Source: JBPCIX01 sp051005875 (GTDB taxonomy: Bacteria; Actinomycetota; CADDZG01; JAHWKV01). Taken from it: a stretch of DNA of 8,978 nt. The notes beneath the pieces are model-generated. The model was not told the origin of the DNA. It saw nothing but the letters and a program-made list of their open reading frames with translations, and made no database searches. The stretch lies in NCBI GenBank assembly GCA_051005875.1, contig JBPCIX010000010.1:1-8978 (forward strand), read 5' to 3'. Shown here in pieces: positions 1-5,772 of the stretch. The stretch's first letter is position 1. Each line of letters begins with the position of its first letter. The position numbers and the translations under genes were made by a program.

Positions 1-818
1 GATACAAAGCCCGGAAAAGCCACGAGCCCTCCTAAGAGCAGGACCACCCGGCCGGCCAAAACCGCCCGGGGAGTTTTGAAAGCGGCCAGCGCACGGGGGG
101 CGCGGCTCGCAATCACAGTAAGCAGACCGGCAGCGAAAACTAAGATAACCAGCGGTGGCAGCAACGCCGGCAGGGCGGGAATGTAAGCTGCAATCTTCCT
201 GCGGCTGGTGCTGATCAGGGGAATTGCCCGGCTTAGCCGCCCTGCCAGGGCTGCCGTAAGCATGCCGTGGAACAAGGCAAGGGCGCCGTAAGCGGCAACA
301 GAAACCACCCCGGGCCCAACCAGCCCGAAGTCCACGTTATCTGGCCGCAGAGGCTCCAGCCGGGTGCTCAAAACCACGAGCAATCCAACCCCGAGTGCGA
401 CACCTCCGAGGCGCCCAGACGGCAGCCAACGGCGTAAAGCAATGTACAGCACCGCCGTTAAGATTCCGGCAATCAGTCCGCTGAAAACGACCAATGAGAG
501 GGTGCCATCAAGGCTGATGCGGCCCACAACTTGATCGGCCTCGGTTTTCTTGCCCTGCGCCGCGGCGCCGGCCGTGACCGCCAGCAGGCGCATTATCAAA
601 CGGCCCCCGGGTCCGGCGGCCAAAAGTCCCGCGCCCAGTCCCGATATCACGCCAACGGCCACATACCAACAGTAGTGGCGAATGACGAGGGAAACGGGCA
701 GAGGGCCGCTCTGGTCGGTCCGGTCCGAAACCGGGGGCTGAAACGCAATGCCTCCCCAGCGCACAATCGCTACGAGCCCGGCCAGCATGAGGACGAAACA
801 TCCGATAATGATGGCCAC
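1..818 (-). CDS. Polytopic membrane protein, C-terminus beyond left edge
   Basis: The frame is open without interruption from about 878 down to position 1 and gives at least 272 residues. The product is strongly hydrophobic, with likely membrane segments near residues 2-19, 52-70, 105-128, 138-151, 166-191, 215-237 and 255-270, joined by short Arg-rich loops. I do not recognise a family; a membrane-bound housekeeping or transport role is only a guess. I chose the GTG at 818 because a near-consensus -10 box, TACAAT (830-825), lies exactly 6 nt upstream, the leaderless arrangement seen at other genes here. The frame is also open upstream (a CTG at 851 and the residues PDKYNW), so a longer N-terminus is possible. 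There is no ATG before an internal one at 788, and the upstream in-frame stop is at 881-879. The gene is divergent from the HepT relic at 918. Confidence 0.72.
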   Translation of the reverse strand, partial: MAIIIGCFVLMLAGLVAIVRWGGIAFQPPVSDRTDQSGPLPVSLVIRHYCWYVAVGVISGLGAGLLAAGPGGRLIMRLLAVTAGAAAQGKKTEADQVVGRISLDGTLSLVVFSGLIAGILTAVLYIALRRWLPSGRLGGVALGVGLLVVLSTRLEPLRPDNVDFGLVGPGVVSVAAYGALALFHGMLTAALAGRLSRAIPLISTSRRKIAAYIPALPALLPPLVILVFAAGLLTVIASRAPRALAAFKTPRAVLAGRVVLLLGGLVAFPGFV

Positions 819-824
819 GGCCCA

Positions 825-830
825 ATTGTA
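825..830 (-). promoter_or_regulatory. Putative leaderless -10 box of the membrane protein
   Basis: TACAAT on the minus strand is followed by 6 nt (TGGGCC) and then the GTG at 818. No convincing -35 was found. The spacing leaves no room for a ribosome binding site, so translation would be leaderless. Confidence 0.4.
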
Positions 831-917
831 CTTGTCAGGCCCTAACGCCAGACGGCGTAAATCAGAGCCGTAATTGGATCAGAAGAAAAGCGATCCTGGA
901 AGGAGCGCGCACTTACT

Positions 918-1118
918 ATGCCCGAAGATGAAGCTTCGGTCCTCGATATGCTGGAAGCAGCGCGGGCGGCTACTAAGTACGTCGGCGACATGGACCGGGA
1001 GTCTTATCTTGACGACTCCCGAACGCAATTGGCGGTAGAGCGGCTTCTGGAGATTGTCGGCGAGGGAGCGCGGCGAGTCAGGCCGAACGGGAAACGCATC
1101 CTGGTGGCGCCGGATTGA
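918..1118 (+). pseudogene. HepT-like toxin (DUF86) remnant, truncated
   Basis: The first ~52 residues match the N-terminal half of HepT-like (DUF86) proteins, HEPN-fold RNases usually of about 110 aa paired with an MNT-type nucleotidyltransferase antitoxin. The typical opening helix (LDMLEAARAATKYVG), the helix ending in AVERLLEIVGEGARRV and its spacing are visible. After residue ~52 the frame departs: E-T-H-P and W-R-R-I, expected next in the family, can be read in the two other frames between about 1088 and 1115, so at least two indels have occurred. The C-terminal half with the catalytic R-x(4-6)-H motif is absent, and no MNT partner lies beside it. A GGAAGGAG sequence (898-905) sits a rather long 12 nt upstream of the ATG. 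A 66-aa peptide could still be made but should lack RNase activity. Confidence 0.7.
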
Positions 1119-1134
1119 CAGTCCCTCAGGCATG

Positions 1135-1148
1135 TGCTACAAGTAGCA
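1135..1148. promoter_or_regulatory. 14-bp perfect palindrome, putative VapB/VapC operator
   Basis: TGCTACAAGTAGCA is a perfect inverted repeat ending 1 nt before the vapB ATG at 1150. Phd/YefM-type antitoxins repress their own operon by binding palindromes at the promoter, so this is the natural autoregulatory site. It also leaves no space for a Shine-Dalgarno sequence; TACAAG (1138-1143) is 6 nt from the ATG and may double as a poor -10 box. Confidence 0.55.
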
Positions 1149-1149
1149 T

Positions 1150-1425
1150 ATGGTGAGCGTGGGAGTTAGAGAGCTGCGACAGCGGGCAAGTGAATTGTTG
1201 CGCCGGGTCCAGGCGGGAGAGACATTTGAGGTTACGGACCGTGGACGGCCGGTGGCGTTGCTGTCAGGCCTGCCCGAAGAAGGGCCCTTCGAACGGCTGA
1301 GAAATACTGGCGACCTAATTCCGTCTACTAAGGGTTTCGACTCATTACCGGAGCCGATTGAACTGGAGCCAGGTCAAACATTGCCATCTGAAACACTGGC
1401 TCGTCTTCGGGCCGATGAGCGCTAA
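1150..1425 (+). CDS. vapB: Antitoxin, Phd/YefM family (VapB-type)
   Basis: This 91-residue protein has the classic N-terminal Phd/YefM DNA-binding domain: V-G-V-R-E-L-R-Q-R-A-S-E-L-L near residues 4-17, then V-x-A-G-E-T-F-E-V-T-D-R-G-R-P-V-A-L-L (20-38). The acidic, poorly structured C-terminal half (about 45-91) would wrap around and neutralise the toxin. It acts in the cytoplasm as antitoxin and operon repressor. The toxin gene overlaps its 3' end by 11 nt, typical of translationally coupled type II pairs. The ATG at 1150 follows the palindromic operator directly. Family and partnership are clear; the exact subfamily (VapB or Phd/YefM) is a naming choice. Confidence 0.9.
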   Translation: MVSVGVRELRQRASELLRRVQAGETFEVTDRGRPVALLSGLPEEGPFERLRNTGDLIPSTKGFDSLPEPIELEPGQTLPSETLARLRADER

Positions 1426-1819
1426 GAAAGCTACTTATCTAGACTCCTCCGCCATCGTCAAACTTGTCGTACGGGAACCGGAGTCGCTTGCTCTTCGGCA
1501 TTTTCTGCGAAAGAAGGACCCTCTGGTTTCGAGCACTCTGGCCCGAACGGAAGTCAGGCGGGCCTTGCTTCAATTGGGCGAGACGGCGCTCAATCGAGAT
1601 GGGGAAGTGTTCGCTCGTATAGATTTGATTAGAGTTAATGACAAGATCCTAAGCCTCGCGGGAACCCTGATGCCGCCGGAACTGCGATCACTTGACGCAA
1701 TCCATCTCGCGACGGCCCGTCTTTTGGGCTCAGATCTGGCCCGCTTTGTAGCCTACGATGACCGCCTGCGCTCAGCCGCCTCAGATGCCGGTTGGAAAGT
1801 CTTTGCCCCCGAAGAATAA
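1415..1819 (+). CDS. vapC: Toxin, PIN-domain ribonuclease VapC
   Basis: This is a 134-residue PIN-domain protein of full family length. All four expected acidic residues are present: D10 in Y-L-D-S-S-A, E46 in L-A-R-T-E-V, D94 in S-L-D-A-I-H-L-A, and D115/D116 in A-Y-D-D-R-L. These bind the metal ions for endoribonuclease cleavage, and VapC toxins cut tRNA or rRNA; the target here cannot be predicted. I chose the ATG at 1415 over an upstream ATG at 1358 because PIN homology begins at residue 7 of the shorter form and the longer form would be a frame-shadow of the antitoxin. It overlaps vapB by 11 nt. No frameshift or missing catalytic residue is visible, so the module should be functional. 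Confidence 0.92.
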   Translation: MSAKKATYLDSSAIVKLVVREPESLALRHFLRKKDPLVSSTLARTEVRRALLQLGETALNRDGEVFARIDLIRVNDKILSLAGTLMPPELRSLDAIHLATARLLGSDLARFVAYDDRLRSAASDAGWKVFAPEE

Positions 1820-1830
1820 TTCCTTAGTAG

Positions 1831-1847
1831 TTGGCGCTTCGCGTCAA
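1831..1847. terminator. Weak hairpin between convergent genes
   Basis: A 7-bp stem with one G-U pair closes a 3-nt loop (TTGGCGC-TTC-GCGTCAA) in the 105-bp gap between vapC and the convergent ATPase gene. No T-run follows on either strand, so it is at best a weak bidirectional terminator. Nothing else is visible in this gap. Confidence 0.25.
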
Positions 1848-1924
1848 GTTGTCCCAAGCTCGCGAATACAAAATCACACCGGGCCAAAGATAAGGCTACC
1901 TCCGCCAATCGCCCGATTAGGGCG

Positions 1925-3304
1925 CTACTTGTACAAATCCTCAGCCGTAAAAGTCAGGGCCTCGGACGGTTCGATGTCTCGTATCTTGTCACGAGCGAAA
2001 AGCGCCAGGGTCGTCTCCGGGGCCCTATTTGGCAAGGCTTCGACGGCGCGGCGCAAGCGGTTCAGCTCGTCTCTTCCGGCCGATCGTGACCACTTCACGC
2101 TGCCGGCAAGAACAACCCTCTTTCGCTCCATGCCAACGATGTCAATTTCCACCGAATTGTCCCTGTTCCACCACCGACCAATCGATGTTGGGCGGCATGG
2201 CAGCTGTTGCAGGGCCGCCTGCCTGCGCACGAACTCGCGGCATATCCGCTCCCAAGGCTCACCCATGTACTCAGACAAACCGGGGATGATTACCCCCTCG
2301 ACAAGCGGCGTGCCCAGACCACGCCCTATGTCGGCGCGGCTGCGGTAGATGAAACGAAACCAAAAATTCAAGAAGTTGTCCCCTATCCGGTAAACGGCGC
2401 GGCGAGTCTTGGAGGGGTTCTCGGTGACCGGCGTCTCGCGCTCTACCAGGCCGAGCCGCAACAGGCGATCGAGCTGGCGCTGTATGTCGATATCGGCAAA
2501 CTGCTTTATTGCCCCGTAGGTCCTGTTCCCGGTTGCTATCGCGTGCATTATCCGGAAGTATCCAGACCCTTCGGGAAGCTCGCCCGAAAGCACAAACTCA
2601 CCTTCCTCGACCAGCGGTGAGGCCGGATCCGCGAACAAACGCCCCAGGTTGGCCCGGTAGCCCAAGTCGTCGCGCCATCGCGACAGATAACTGGGCATGC
2701 CTCCCACAACTGCATAGGCGAGGGCCTGGTCGGCCGCCTTCAAACCCGGCGTGAAGAGCGCGGCGTCCAGGTAGTCAAAGGGCTGAAGTTGCAACCTGAG
2801 GTCGAGCCTGCCGAACAGCGGCGCCCGTTCGACCTGAAGCCTTTCCATTACCGTGTGCGCTGATCCACAAATGACGAGCATGAGATTGGATTCGCGCCCC
2901 TGTTGGTCCCAGAAGCGCTGGATTATTGAAGGCAGCGCAGGCTCAGCTTCCGCCAGGTAAGGGAACTCGTCTAGGACAACAACCAGCGGCTCCTGCGCCG
3001 CCTGCCGGCCGATGTAGTCCAGGGCGCTCGTCCAATCTGGAAAATCTCCGAGCGCCAGAAGATCCGATCCGGCGGGGCGAAGCGCCGTACGGGTTACGTC
3101 GGCCAAACCCTTTAGCTCTGTTGCAGAGGCTTGCTGAGTCGCCCCGTAGAAAATTGAGCGTTTACCTTCGACGAATTTACCGAGCAACCTGGTTTTACCG
3201 GTCCGGCGCCTTCCCCAAACAAGAGCCAGGCTTGCACCCGGCTCTTCCCACGCCCGGTTGAGGCTGGCAAGCTCGTTTCTGCGACCGATAAACCTGTCTA
3301 CCAT
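1925..3304 (-). CDS. AAA+ ATPase with C-terminal DUF234 domain
   Basis: This 459-residue protein belongs to the archaeal-type ATPase family (ATPase_2, then DUF234). The N-terminal F-I-G-R-R-N-E-L box (5-12), Walker A G-R-R-R-T-G-K-T (31-38), Walker B L-V-V-V-L-D-E-F-P (107-115) and sensor-like C-G-S (146-148) are all present, so ATP hydrolysis is expected. A winged-helix-like middle and the DUF234 region fill residues ~230-459. DUF234 resembles PD-(D/E)xK nucleases: E386-I-D388 is present, but the later (E/D)-x-K motif reads S402-V-K404, so the usual acidic residue is missing. The family's biological role is poorly known; several members sit in toxin-antitoxin or mobile contexts, as here. The ATG at 3304 has CATACT 6 nt upstream inside a 17-bp palindrome. 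The gene is convergent with vapC and stands alone. Confidence 0.88.
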   Translation of the reverse strand: MVDRFIGRRNELASLNRAWEEPGASLALVWGRRRTGKTRLLGKFVEGKRSIFYGATQQASATELKGLADVTRTALRPAGSDLLALGDFPDWTSALDYIGRQAAQEPLVVVLDEFPYLAEAEPALPSIIQRFWDQQGRESNLMLVICGSAHTVMERLQVERAPLFGRLDLRLQLQPFDYLDAALFTPGLKAADQALAYAVVGGMPSYLSRWRDDLGYRANLGRLFADPASPLVEEGEFVLSGELPEGSGYFRIMHAIATGNRTYGAIKQFADIDIQRQLDRLLRLGLVERETPVTENPSKTRRAVYRIGDNFLNFWFRFIYRSRADIGRGLGTPLVEGVIIPGLSEYMGEPWERICREFVRRQAALQQLPCRPTSIGRWWNRDNSVEIDIVGMERKRVVLAGSVKWSRSAGRDELNRLRRAVEALPNRAPETTLALFARDKIRDIEPSEALTFTAEDLYK

Positions 3305-3308
3305 ACAA

Positions 3309-3325
3309 GTAGTATGCCATACTAC
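3309..3325. promoter_or_regulatory. 17-bp perfect palindrome over the ATPase promoter
   Basis: GTAGTATG-C-CATACTAC is a perfect inverted repeat starting 5 nt upstream of the ATPase start codon. On the minus strand it contains CATACT (3316-3311), a plausible -10 box 6 nt from the ATG. A dimeric repressor bound here would block the promoter. No regulator gene is adjacent, so the binding protein is unknown. Confidence 0.5.
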
Positions 3326-3329
3326 ATAG

Positions 3330-3551
3330 GCCTCCGCTGACCGTCCGCTGGTAGTCGGGGCGGTTGACCCGCTCGGCTTCGGTCCGTTCCCGGCCCGGGT
3401 TCACGTAGTTGTACGGACTCCCGGCGGGGCCTCTGCCGCCACTGACTCGGATCTTTTCGATTACCAGGCAGCCGCTCCCATCGTCCCTAAGCCATCTTCC
3501 GGCGACAACGGGTTAGCCGAAAGCGGGCTCGGGCACACCCACCACCATTAA
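3330..3551 (+). pseudogene. C-terminal relic of an IPT/TIG-domain protein
   Basis: A 73-codon frame opens after a TAG at 3327 and closes at TAA 3549-3551, with no plausible start. Its middle reads A-R-V-H-V-V-V-R-T-P-G-G-A-S-A-A-T, then D-L-F-D-Y-Q-A, the end signature of IPT/TIG (immunoglobulin-like) repeats: V-x-V-T-V-x-T-P-G-G-x-S followed by F-x-Y. Such repeats occur in extracellular or cell-surface proteins. Only the last half-repeat and a ~25-residue tail ending in three histidines remain, so it is a 3' gene remnant left when the ATPase gene or its neighbour was inserted. The opposite strand is open over much of the same stretch, but that reading shows no family pattern. Confidence 0.55.
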
Positions 3552-3557
3552 GCGCGG

Positions 3558-3563
3558 TAGGCT
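3558..3563 (+). promoter_or_regulatory. Putative -10 box of the NmrA-like gene
   Basis: TAGGCT lies 8 nt before the ATG at 3572, inside the small palindrome TAGGC-T-GCCTA. The same ten bases, TAGGCTGCCT, precede the helicase ATG at 8290. No Shine-Dalgarno sequence is visible, which fits leaderless expression. Confidence 0.4.
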
Positions 3564-3571
3564 GCCTAGCA

Positions 3572-4426
3572 ATGACGGCACCTCTTGTACTGGTTACCGG
3601 AGCCTCCGGGAACATCGGCTCGAAACTGGTCAACGAACTGCTTGATGTTGACGCGAATGTGCGCGTATTTGTGCGAGATCCCGCCAAGTCCGCCCACCTT
3701 GATGGAAGAGTTCAGGTGGCGGTGGGCGACTTCCAGAATGCCCCCACGGTCGCCTCTGCCCTTGAGGGGGTGGACCGGGCATTTCTGCTGGCCGTCGACC
3801 CGAAGCACGAGGCTGATTTCATTGAAGCGGCAAAGGTGGCGGGAGTCTCGCAACTCGTTCAGCTCTCCTCAGGCGGCGTTCCTTTTGGCGTGGGTTCGGG
3901 GCCATTGCATACGCCGGGAGAGCATTTGTTAAAAGAATCGGGCCTTAACTGGACCATTCTCAGGCCCTGGGAATACATGAGCAACTCGTTTCACTGGCTC
4001 GAAACGATTAGGTCTCAGTCTTCGATATTCGAGCCAACCGGCCAGGGCAAGATCGCGCCCATTGACCCGGCAGACATCTCGGCGGTGGCCGCCCGGGTCC
4101 TGACCTCGGGGGGCCACGAGGTCAGGACCTACGAATTGACCGGCCAGCAACTGCTTAACCGCAACGAGATGGCGGAGTTGATAAGCGCCGCCATCGGCCG
4201 GACGGTTCATTTCGTGGACATTCCTTCGGAGACTTACAAAGAGCAATTAGTAAAGATGGGAATGCCCGAAATGTTCGTAGAGCCCGTCGCAGGGTTTTAC
4301 CGGATGGTCAATGAAGGAAAGCTGGCCATCATCCACCCGGATGTGGAGAATCTTCTCGGCAGAAAAGCCCGGACTTACGAACAGTGGCTCAGCGTAAACG
4401 CAAAGGCTTTCGAGCCTCAGGATTGA
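3572..4426 (+). CDS. NmrA-like NAD(P)-binding oxidoreductase
   Basis: This 284-residue atypical short-chain dehydrogenase matches the NmrA / NAD(P)H-binding family in length and order. The Rossmann nucleotide loop is T9-G-A-S-G-N-I-G16, followed by an R-D-P segment typical of NADP-preferring members, V-G-D-F at the end of the third strand, V-Q-L-S-S-G-G near residue 93, and the L-x-W-T-I-L-R-P-W strand with F-M/Y-M-S-N (about 125-140) that replaces the usual YxxxK active site. Later come the D-I-A/S-A-V-A-A-R-V-L and Y-E-L-T-G elements characteristic of the family. Members are NAD(P)H-dependent reductases or redox-sensing regulators in the cytoplasm; the substrate cannot be deduced. It appears intact and monocistronic and is the only ordinary metabolic gene in the window. 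Confidence 0.88.
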   Translation: MTAPLVLVTGASGNIGSKLVNELLDVDANVRVFVRDPAKSAHLDGRVQVAVGDFQNAPTVASALEGVDRAFLLAVDPKHEADFIEAAKVAGVSQLVQLSSGGVPFGVGSGPLHTPGEHLLKESGLNWTILRPWEYMSNSFHWLETIRSQSSIFEPTGQGKIAPIDPADISAVAARVLTSGGHEVRTYELTGQQLLNRNEMAELISAAIGRTVHFVDIPSETYKEQLVKMGMPEMFVEPVAGFYRMVNEGKLAIIHPDVENLLGRKARTYEQWLSVNAKAFEPQD

Positions 4427-4469
4427 CGGGCTTCGAGCATCTGGAGGCCGGTCGTCAATGCGCGCACAG

Positions 4470-4643
4470 TCACTCTAGGAACTCAGCCGGCGAAAGCACG
4501 GGTATCTCGCCTTTAAGGGCAAGGAGATGCTTGTCGCCAGAAACCAGCAGCGCCGTGTTCGCCTGCGCCAGCGAGATTAGGTAGTCATCCCCCGGATCCG
4601 CTGAGGGCATTTTGGGGGGCTCGTCCGGATCAGCTGCCTGGGC
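4470..4643 (-). pseudogene. C-terminal remnant of a PIN-domain toxin
   Basis: The minus frame from 4643 to the TGA at 4472-4470 encodes about 57 residues. From about 4610 they follow the C-terminal pattern of the COG1569 'putative toxin, PIN family' proteins: A-D-P-G-D-D-Y-L-I-S-L-A-Q-A, then L-L-V-S-G-D-K-H-L-L-A-L and I-P-V-L-S-P-A-E-F-L-E. The D-P-G-D-D and S-G-D motifs carry the third and fourth acidic positions of the PIN active site. The N-terminal two thirds, with the first Asp and the Glu, is missing. An in-frame TGA lies just upstream, and the 5' side runs into the 3' end of the DUF4160-like gene in another frame. It is a deletion remnant, unrelated to the intact VapC at 1415. Confidence 0.65.
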
Positions 4644-4957
4644 TCAATCGCCTCGACTGGTTCACTAGCCCTCGCTCGCTCCCAATTTTGGCTTAGCTCG
4701 GGTCGATGAGAGGCGGCCCATTCCCTCGCCATTTCGAGCGCCCGCCTCGGCAGAAAGCCGCCCAAGACGTCGAGGTTCTCGATTGCGATCGAAGCTGAAT
4801 GTTCCGCATAACGAGCGTGAACGTGGGGGACCCCGTGCTCATCAGATTTCACCGCTCGGACAAAGCGCTCGCGCGGCTCGATTGCAAAGGTTTGTCGGAC
4901 CCGGTTTGTAGAGTGCCTGCATGGAAACAGCCACCGAGCCCCTTTGGGACGAAACAA
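4577..4957 (-). CDS. DUF4160-like small protein, start unclear, tail replaced
   Basis: The core matches DUF4160: V-P-H-V-H-A-R-Y with the conserved H-x-H pair, A-S-I-A-I, F-L-P-R-R-A-L-E-M-A-R-E-W-A, H-R-P-E-L-S-Q-N-W and E-P-V-E-A-I-E-P. It is a paralogue of the intact DUF4160 gene at 7121-6861. The family has no established function. The given 5' end (TTG at 4957) is only the outermost possibility. Homology starts near 4888, no good start codon lies between, and a GTG at 4852 would cut into the domain. The region upstream of 4892 is the promoter and first codons of A1 on the other strand, so the original start may have been lost when the A1-B1 cassette arrived. Beyond I-E-P the last ~20 codons read through PIN-toxin DNA in a different frame. 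Probably a damaged gene. Confidence 0.55.
   Translation of the reverse strand: MFRPKGARWLFPCRHSTNRVRQTFAIEPRERFVRAVKSDEHGVPHVHARYAEHSASIAIENLDVLGGFLPRRALEMAREWAASHRPELSQNWERARASEPVEAIEPRQLIRTSPPKCPQRIRGMTT
4892..4914 (+). promoter_or_regulatory. Promoter of A1-B1 (TGTCGG-N10-TAGAGT)
   Basis: TTGTCGG (4892-4898), 10 nt, then TAGAGT (4909-4914), followed by 6 nt and the A1 ATG. The same arrangement precedes A2 (8211-8189) and DUF4160 (7150-7128). TAGAGT fits a -10 box for a leaderless transcript. TGTCGG is too close to be a standard -35 and may be a regulator site or an extended promoter element. Confidence 0.55.
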
Positions 4958-5298
4958 TTGTCGTCCGCTTCGGGCTGATGGACGTTGCTTCGATCCAGGC
5001 AGCGGCCGCGTTGTTCAAGGCGGAACGAGGAGTTTTCGGCTTATCCGCCTACGGAGACAACGGTTTGGCCATGAAGGAAACAGCGAGGCAGGCACGACGG
5101 CCGCATAAGCAACTGCGGACAACAACTGTTGGGCGTCTAAAATCCGCTGGGTTCGTCGTCAAGCGGACGGGGAAATGGCCCCACCTCACTATCTCCGCGG
5201 AAGTAACAGCCGGCGCGGAGATGTTATCCAAGATTACCGAATTGTTTGACGATCCCGTCCCGAACCCTCATCCTGTTGATAGGAATTTGATTACATGA
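4921..5298 (+). CDS. Cassette protein A1, unknown function
   Basis: I do not recognise this 125-residue protein as a named family. It is a clear paralogue of A2 (8181-7807): about 40% identical by eye over 109 aligned residues without gaps. Shared signatures are G-L-M near residue 19, L-S-x-Y-G-(D/E)-N-G-L-A in the middle, A-G-F-x-x-x-R-x-G-x-x-P-H-L-T-I near residues 75-90, and a C-terminal N-P-H-P-V. No signal peptide or membrane segment is seen, so it should be a soluble cytoplasmic protein of mixed alpha/beta character. It is translated from a leaderless-type start at 4921 and overlaps B1 by four bases (ATGA), so the two are coupled. The pairing of two small genes, kept in three copies next to toxin-antitoxin genes, suggests a toxin-antitoxin-like or defence-accessory role, but this is inference. 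Confidence 0.8.
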   Translation: METATEPLWDETIVVRFGLMDVASIQAAAALFKAERGVFGLSAYGDNGLAMKETARQARRPHKQLRTTTVGRLKSAGFVVKRTGKWPHLTISAEVTAGAEMLSKITELFDDPVPNPHPVDRNLIT

Positions 5299-5549
5299 CA
5301 TTGCAAGTGGATTTCAATGAAGAGGACGACAGGGGCCGAATTCTTGCTCCCCTTGGGGACGCGCCATCCGGTTTGCAACCTGGGGAGTTCGTTATGGCTG
5401 AGGATAACGAGGGCCATCGATGCAAGGCTAGGGTCGACGAGGTCTCCGACAAGCGTGGATTGGTGTATTTAACGCCGGTAGAAGGAACTTGGGAGTCTTC
5501 GGGCTCAAACGCATGGTTCGATAATCCAGACCGCTCGACCCCCAAATAA
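5295..5549 (+). CDS. Cassette protein B1, unknown function
   Basis: This small acidic protein of 84 residues is related to B2 and, more distantly, B3. B1 and B2 share D-F-N-x-E-D-x-x-G-R-I near residues 6-16, G-E-x-x-M-x-E-D-x-E-G-x-R-C-K-A-x-V-x-E-V (about 30-50) and a P-x-x-G-T-W-E near the end. The alternating hydrophobic pattern suggests a small beta-barrel, with no membrane segment. The family is not one I can name. Its ATG overlaps the A1 stop (ATGA), so expression should be coupled to A1. The last ~15 residues (S-S-G-S-N-A-W-F-D-N-P and on) are absent from B2 and may be an extension gained at the junction, since helicase-derived DNA begins 14 nt after the stop. Confidence 0.75.
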   Translation: MTLQVDFNEEDDRGRILAPLGDAPSGLQPGEFVMAEDNEGHRCKARVDEVSDKRGLVYLTPVEGTWESSGSNAWFDNPDRSTPK

Positions 5550-5562
5550 TCCCGATTTAAGC

Positions 5563-5686
5563 GGCCCAGGTCAAGGTCTCGTACGAGGCCAGAAACACCA
5601 GGCTGCACGCTAAGGCCTGGTCGTTTCATCGCAACAGCGGCTACAGCACCGCATACGTCGGGTTCTCGAATCTTCCTCACTCCGCC
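5563..5686 (+). pseudogene. Fragment of the PLD-domain helicase gene
   Basis: Forty-one in-frame codons match the phospholipase-D-like nuclease domain of the helicase that starts at 8290. The first 54 bases (5563-5616) match 8925-8978 with only two differences, both synonymous. The fragment then continues past what the intact copy shows in this window: it contains the R-L-H-A-K catalytic H-x-K, then F-H-R-N-S-G-Y-S-T-A-Y-V-G-F-S-N-L. Family members normally have G-S-S-N-L-S-H-S here, so S-to-F and S-to-P changes hint at decay. Homology ends near 5686 and the frame stops at 5759-5761. No start and no helicase motor domain are present. It lies directly behind B1 and is a duplicated or recombined remnant. 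Confidence 0.8.
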
Positions 5687-5733
5687 CAAAGACGCCCGGC
5701 GCTTCGATCAAGCCGTAGCCGCCGACACCACTG

Positions 5734-5759
5734 TGTAGCCACTTATCTCACTCCGGTGT
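5734..5759 (+). repeat. 26-bp direct repeat, copy 1
   Basis: Twenty-six bases beginning TGTAGCCACTTATCTCACT are identical to 6536-6561 in the same orientation. The copy lies at the junction between the helicase fragment and the truncated A3 gene. The TGT start and CTCACTCCGGTG core resemble, from memory, terminal repeats of IS21-type insertion sequences, but no transposase is recognisable nearby. Confidence 0.8.
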
Positions 5760-5772
5760 AAACCTGATAGAT

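Noticed and set aside
508..845. Open frames of ~105 codons on both strands inside the first 850 bases
   Set aside because: The membrane-protein frame on the minus strand explains the region; the others are Arg/Gly/Pro-rich shadows without family patterns.
1758..2348. 196-codon plus-strand frame over the ATPase 3' end
   Set aside because: It overlaps the well-supported ATPase antisense and has no recognisable motifs.
3195..3511. Minus-strand open frame upstream of the ATPase
   Set aside because: It looks protein-like in places but matches no family, and the plus strand carries a clear IPT/TIG signature; treated as its antisense shadow.
5291..5689. Minus-strand frame shared between this locus and 8755-8970
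   Set aside because: The similarity is the antisense of the duplicated helicase segment, not a separate gene family.
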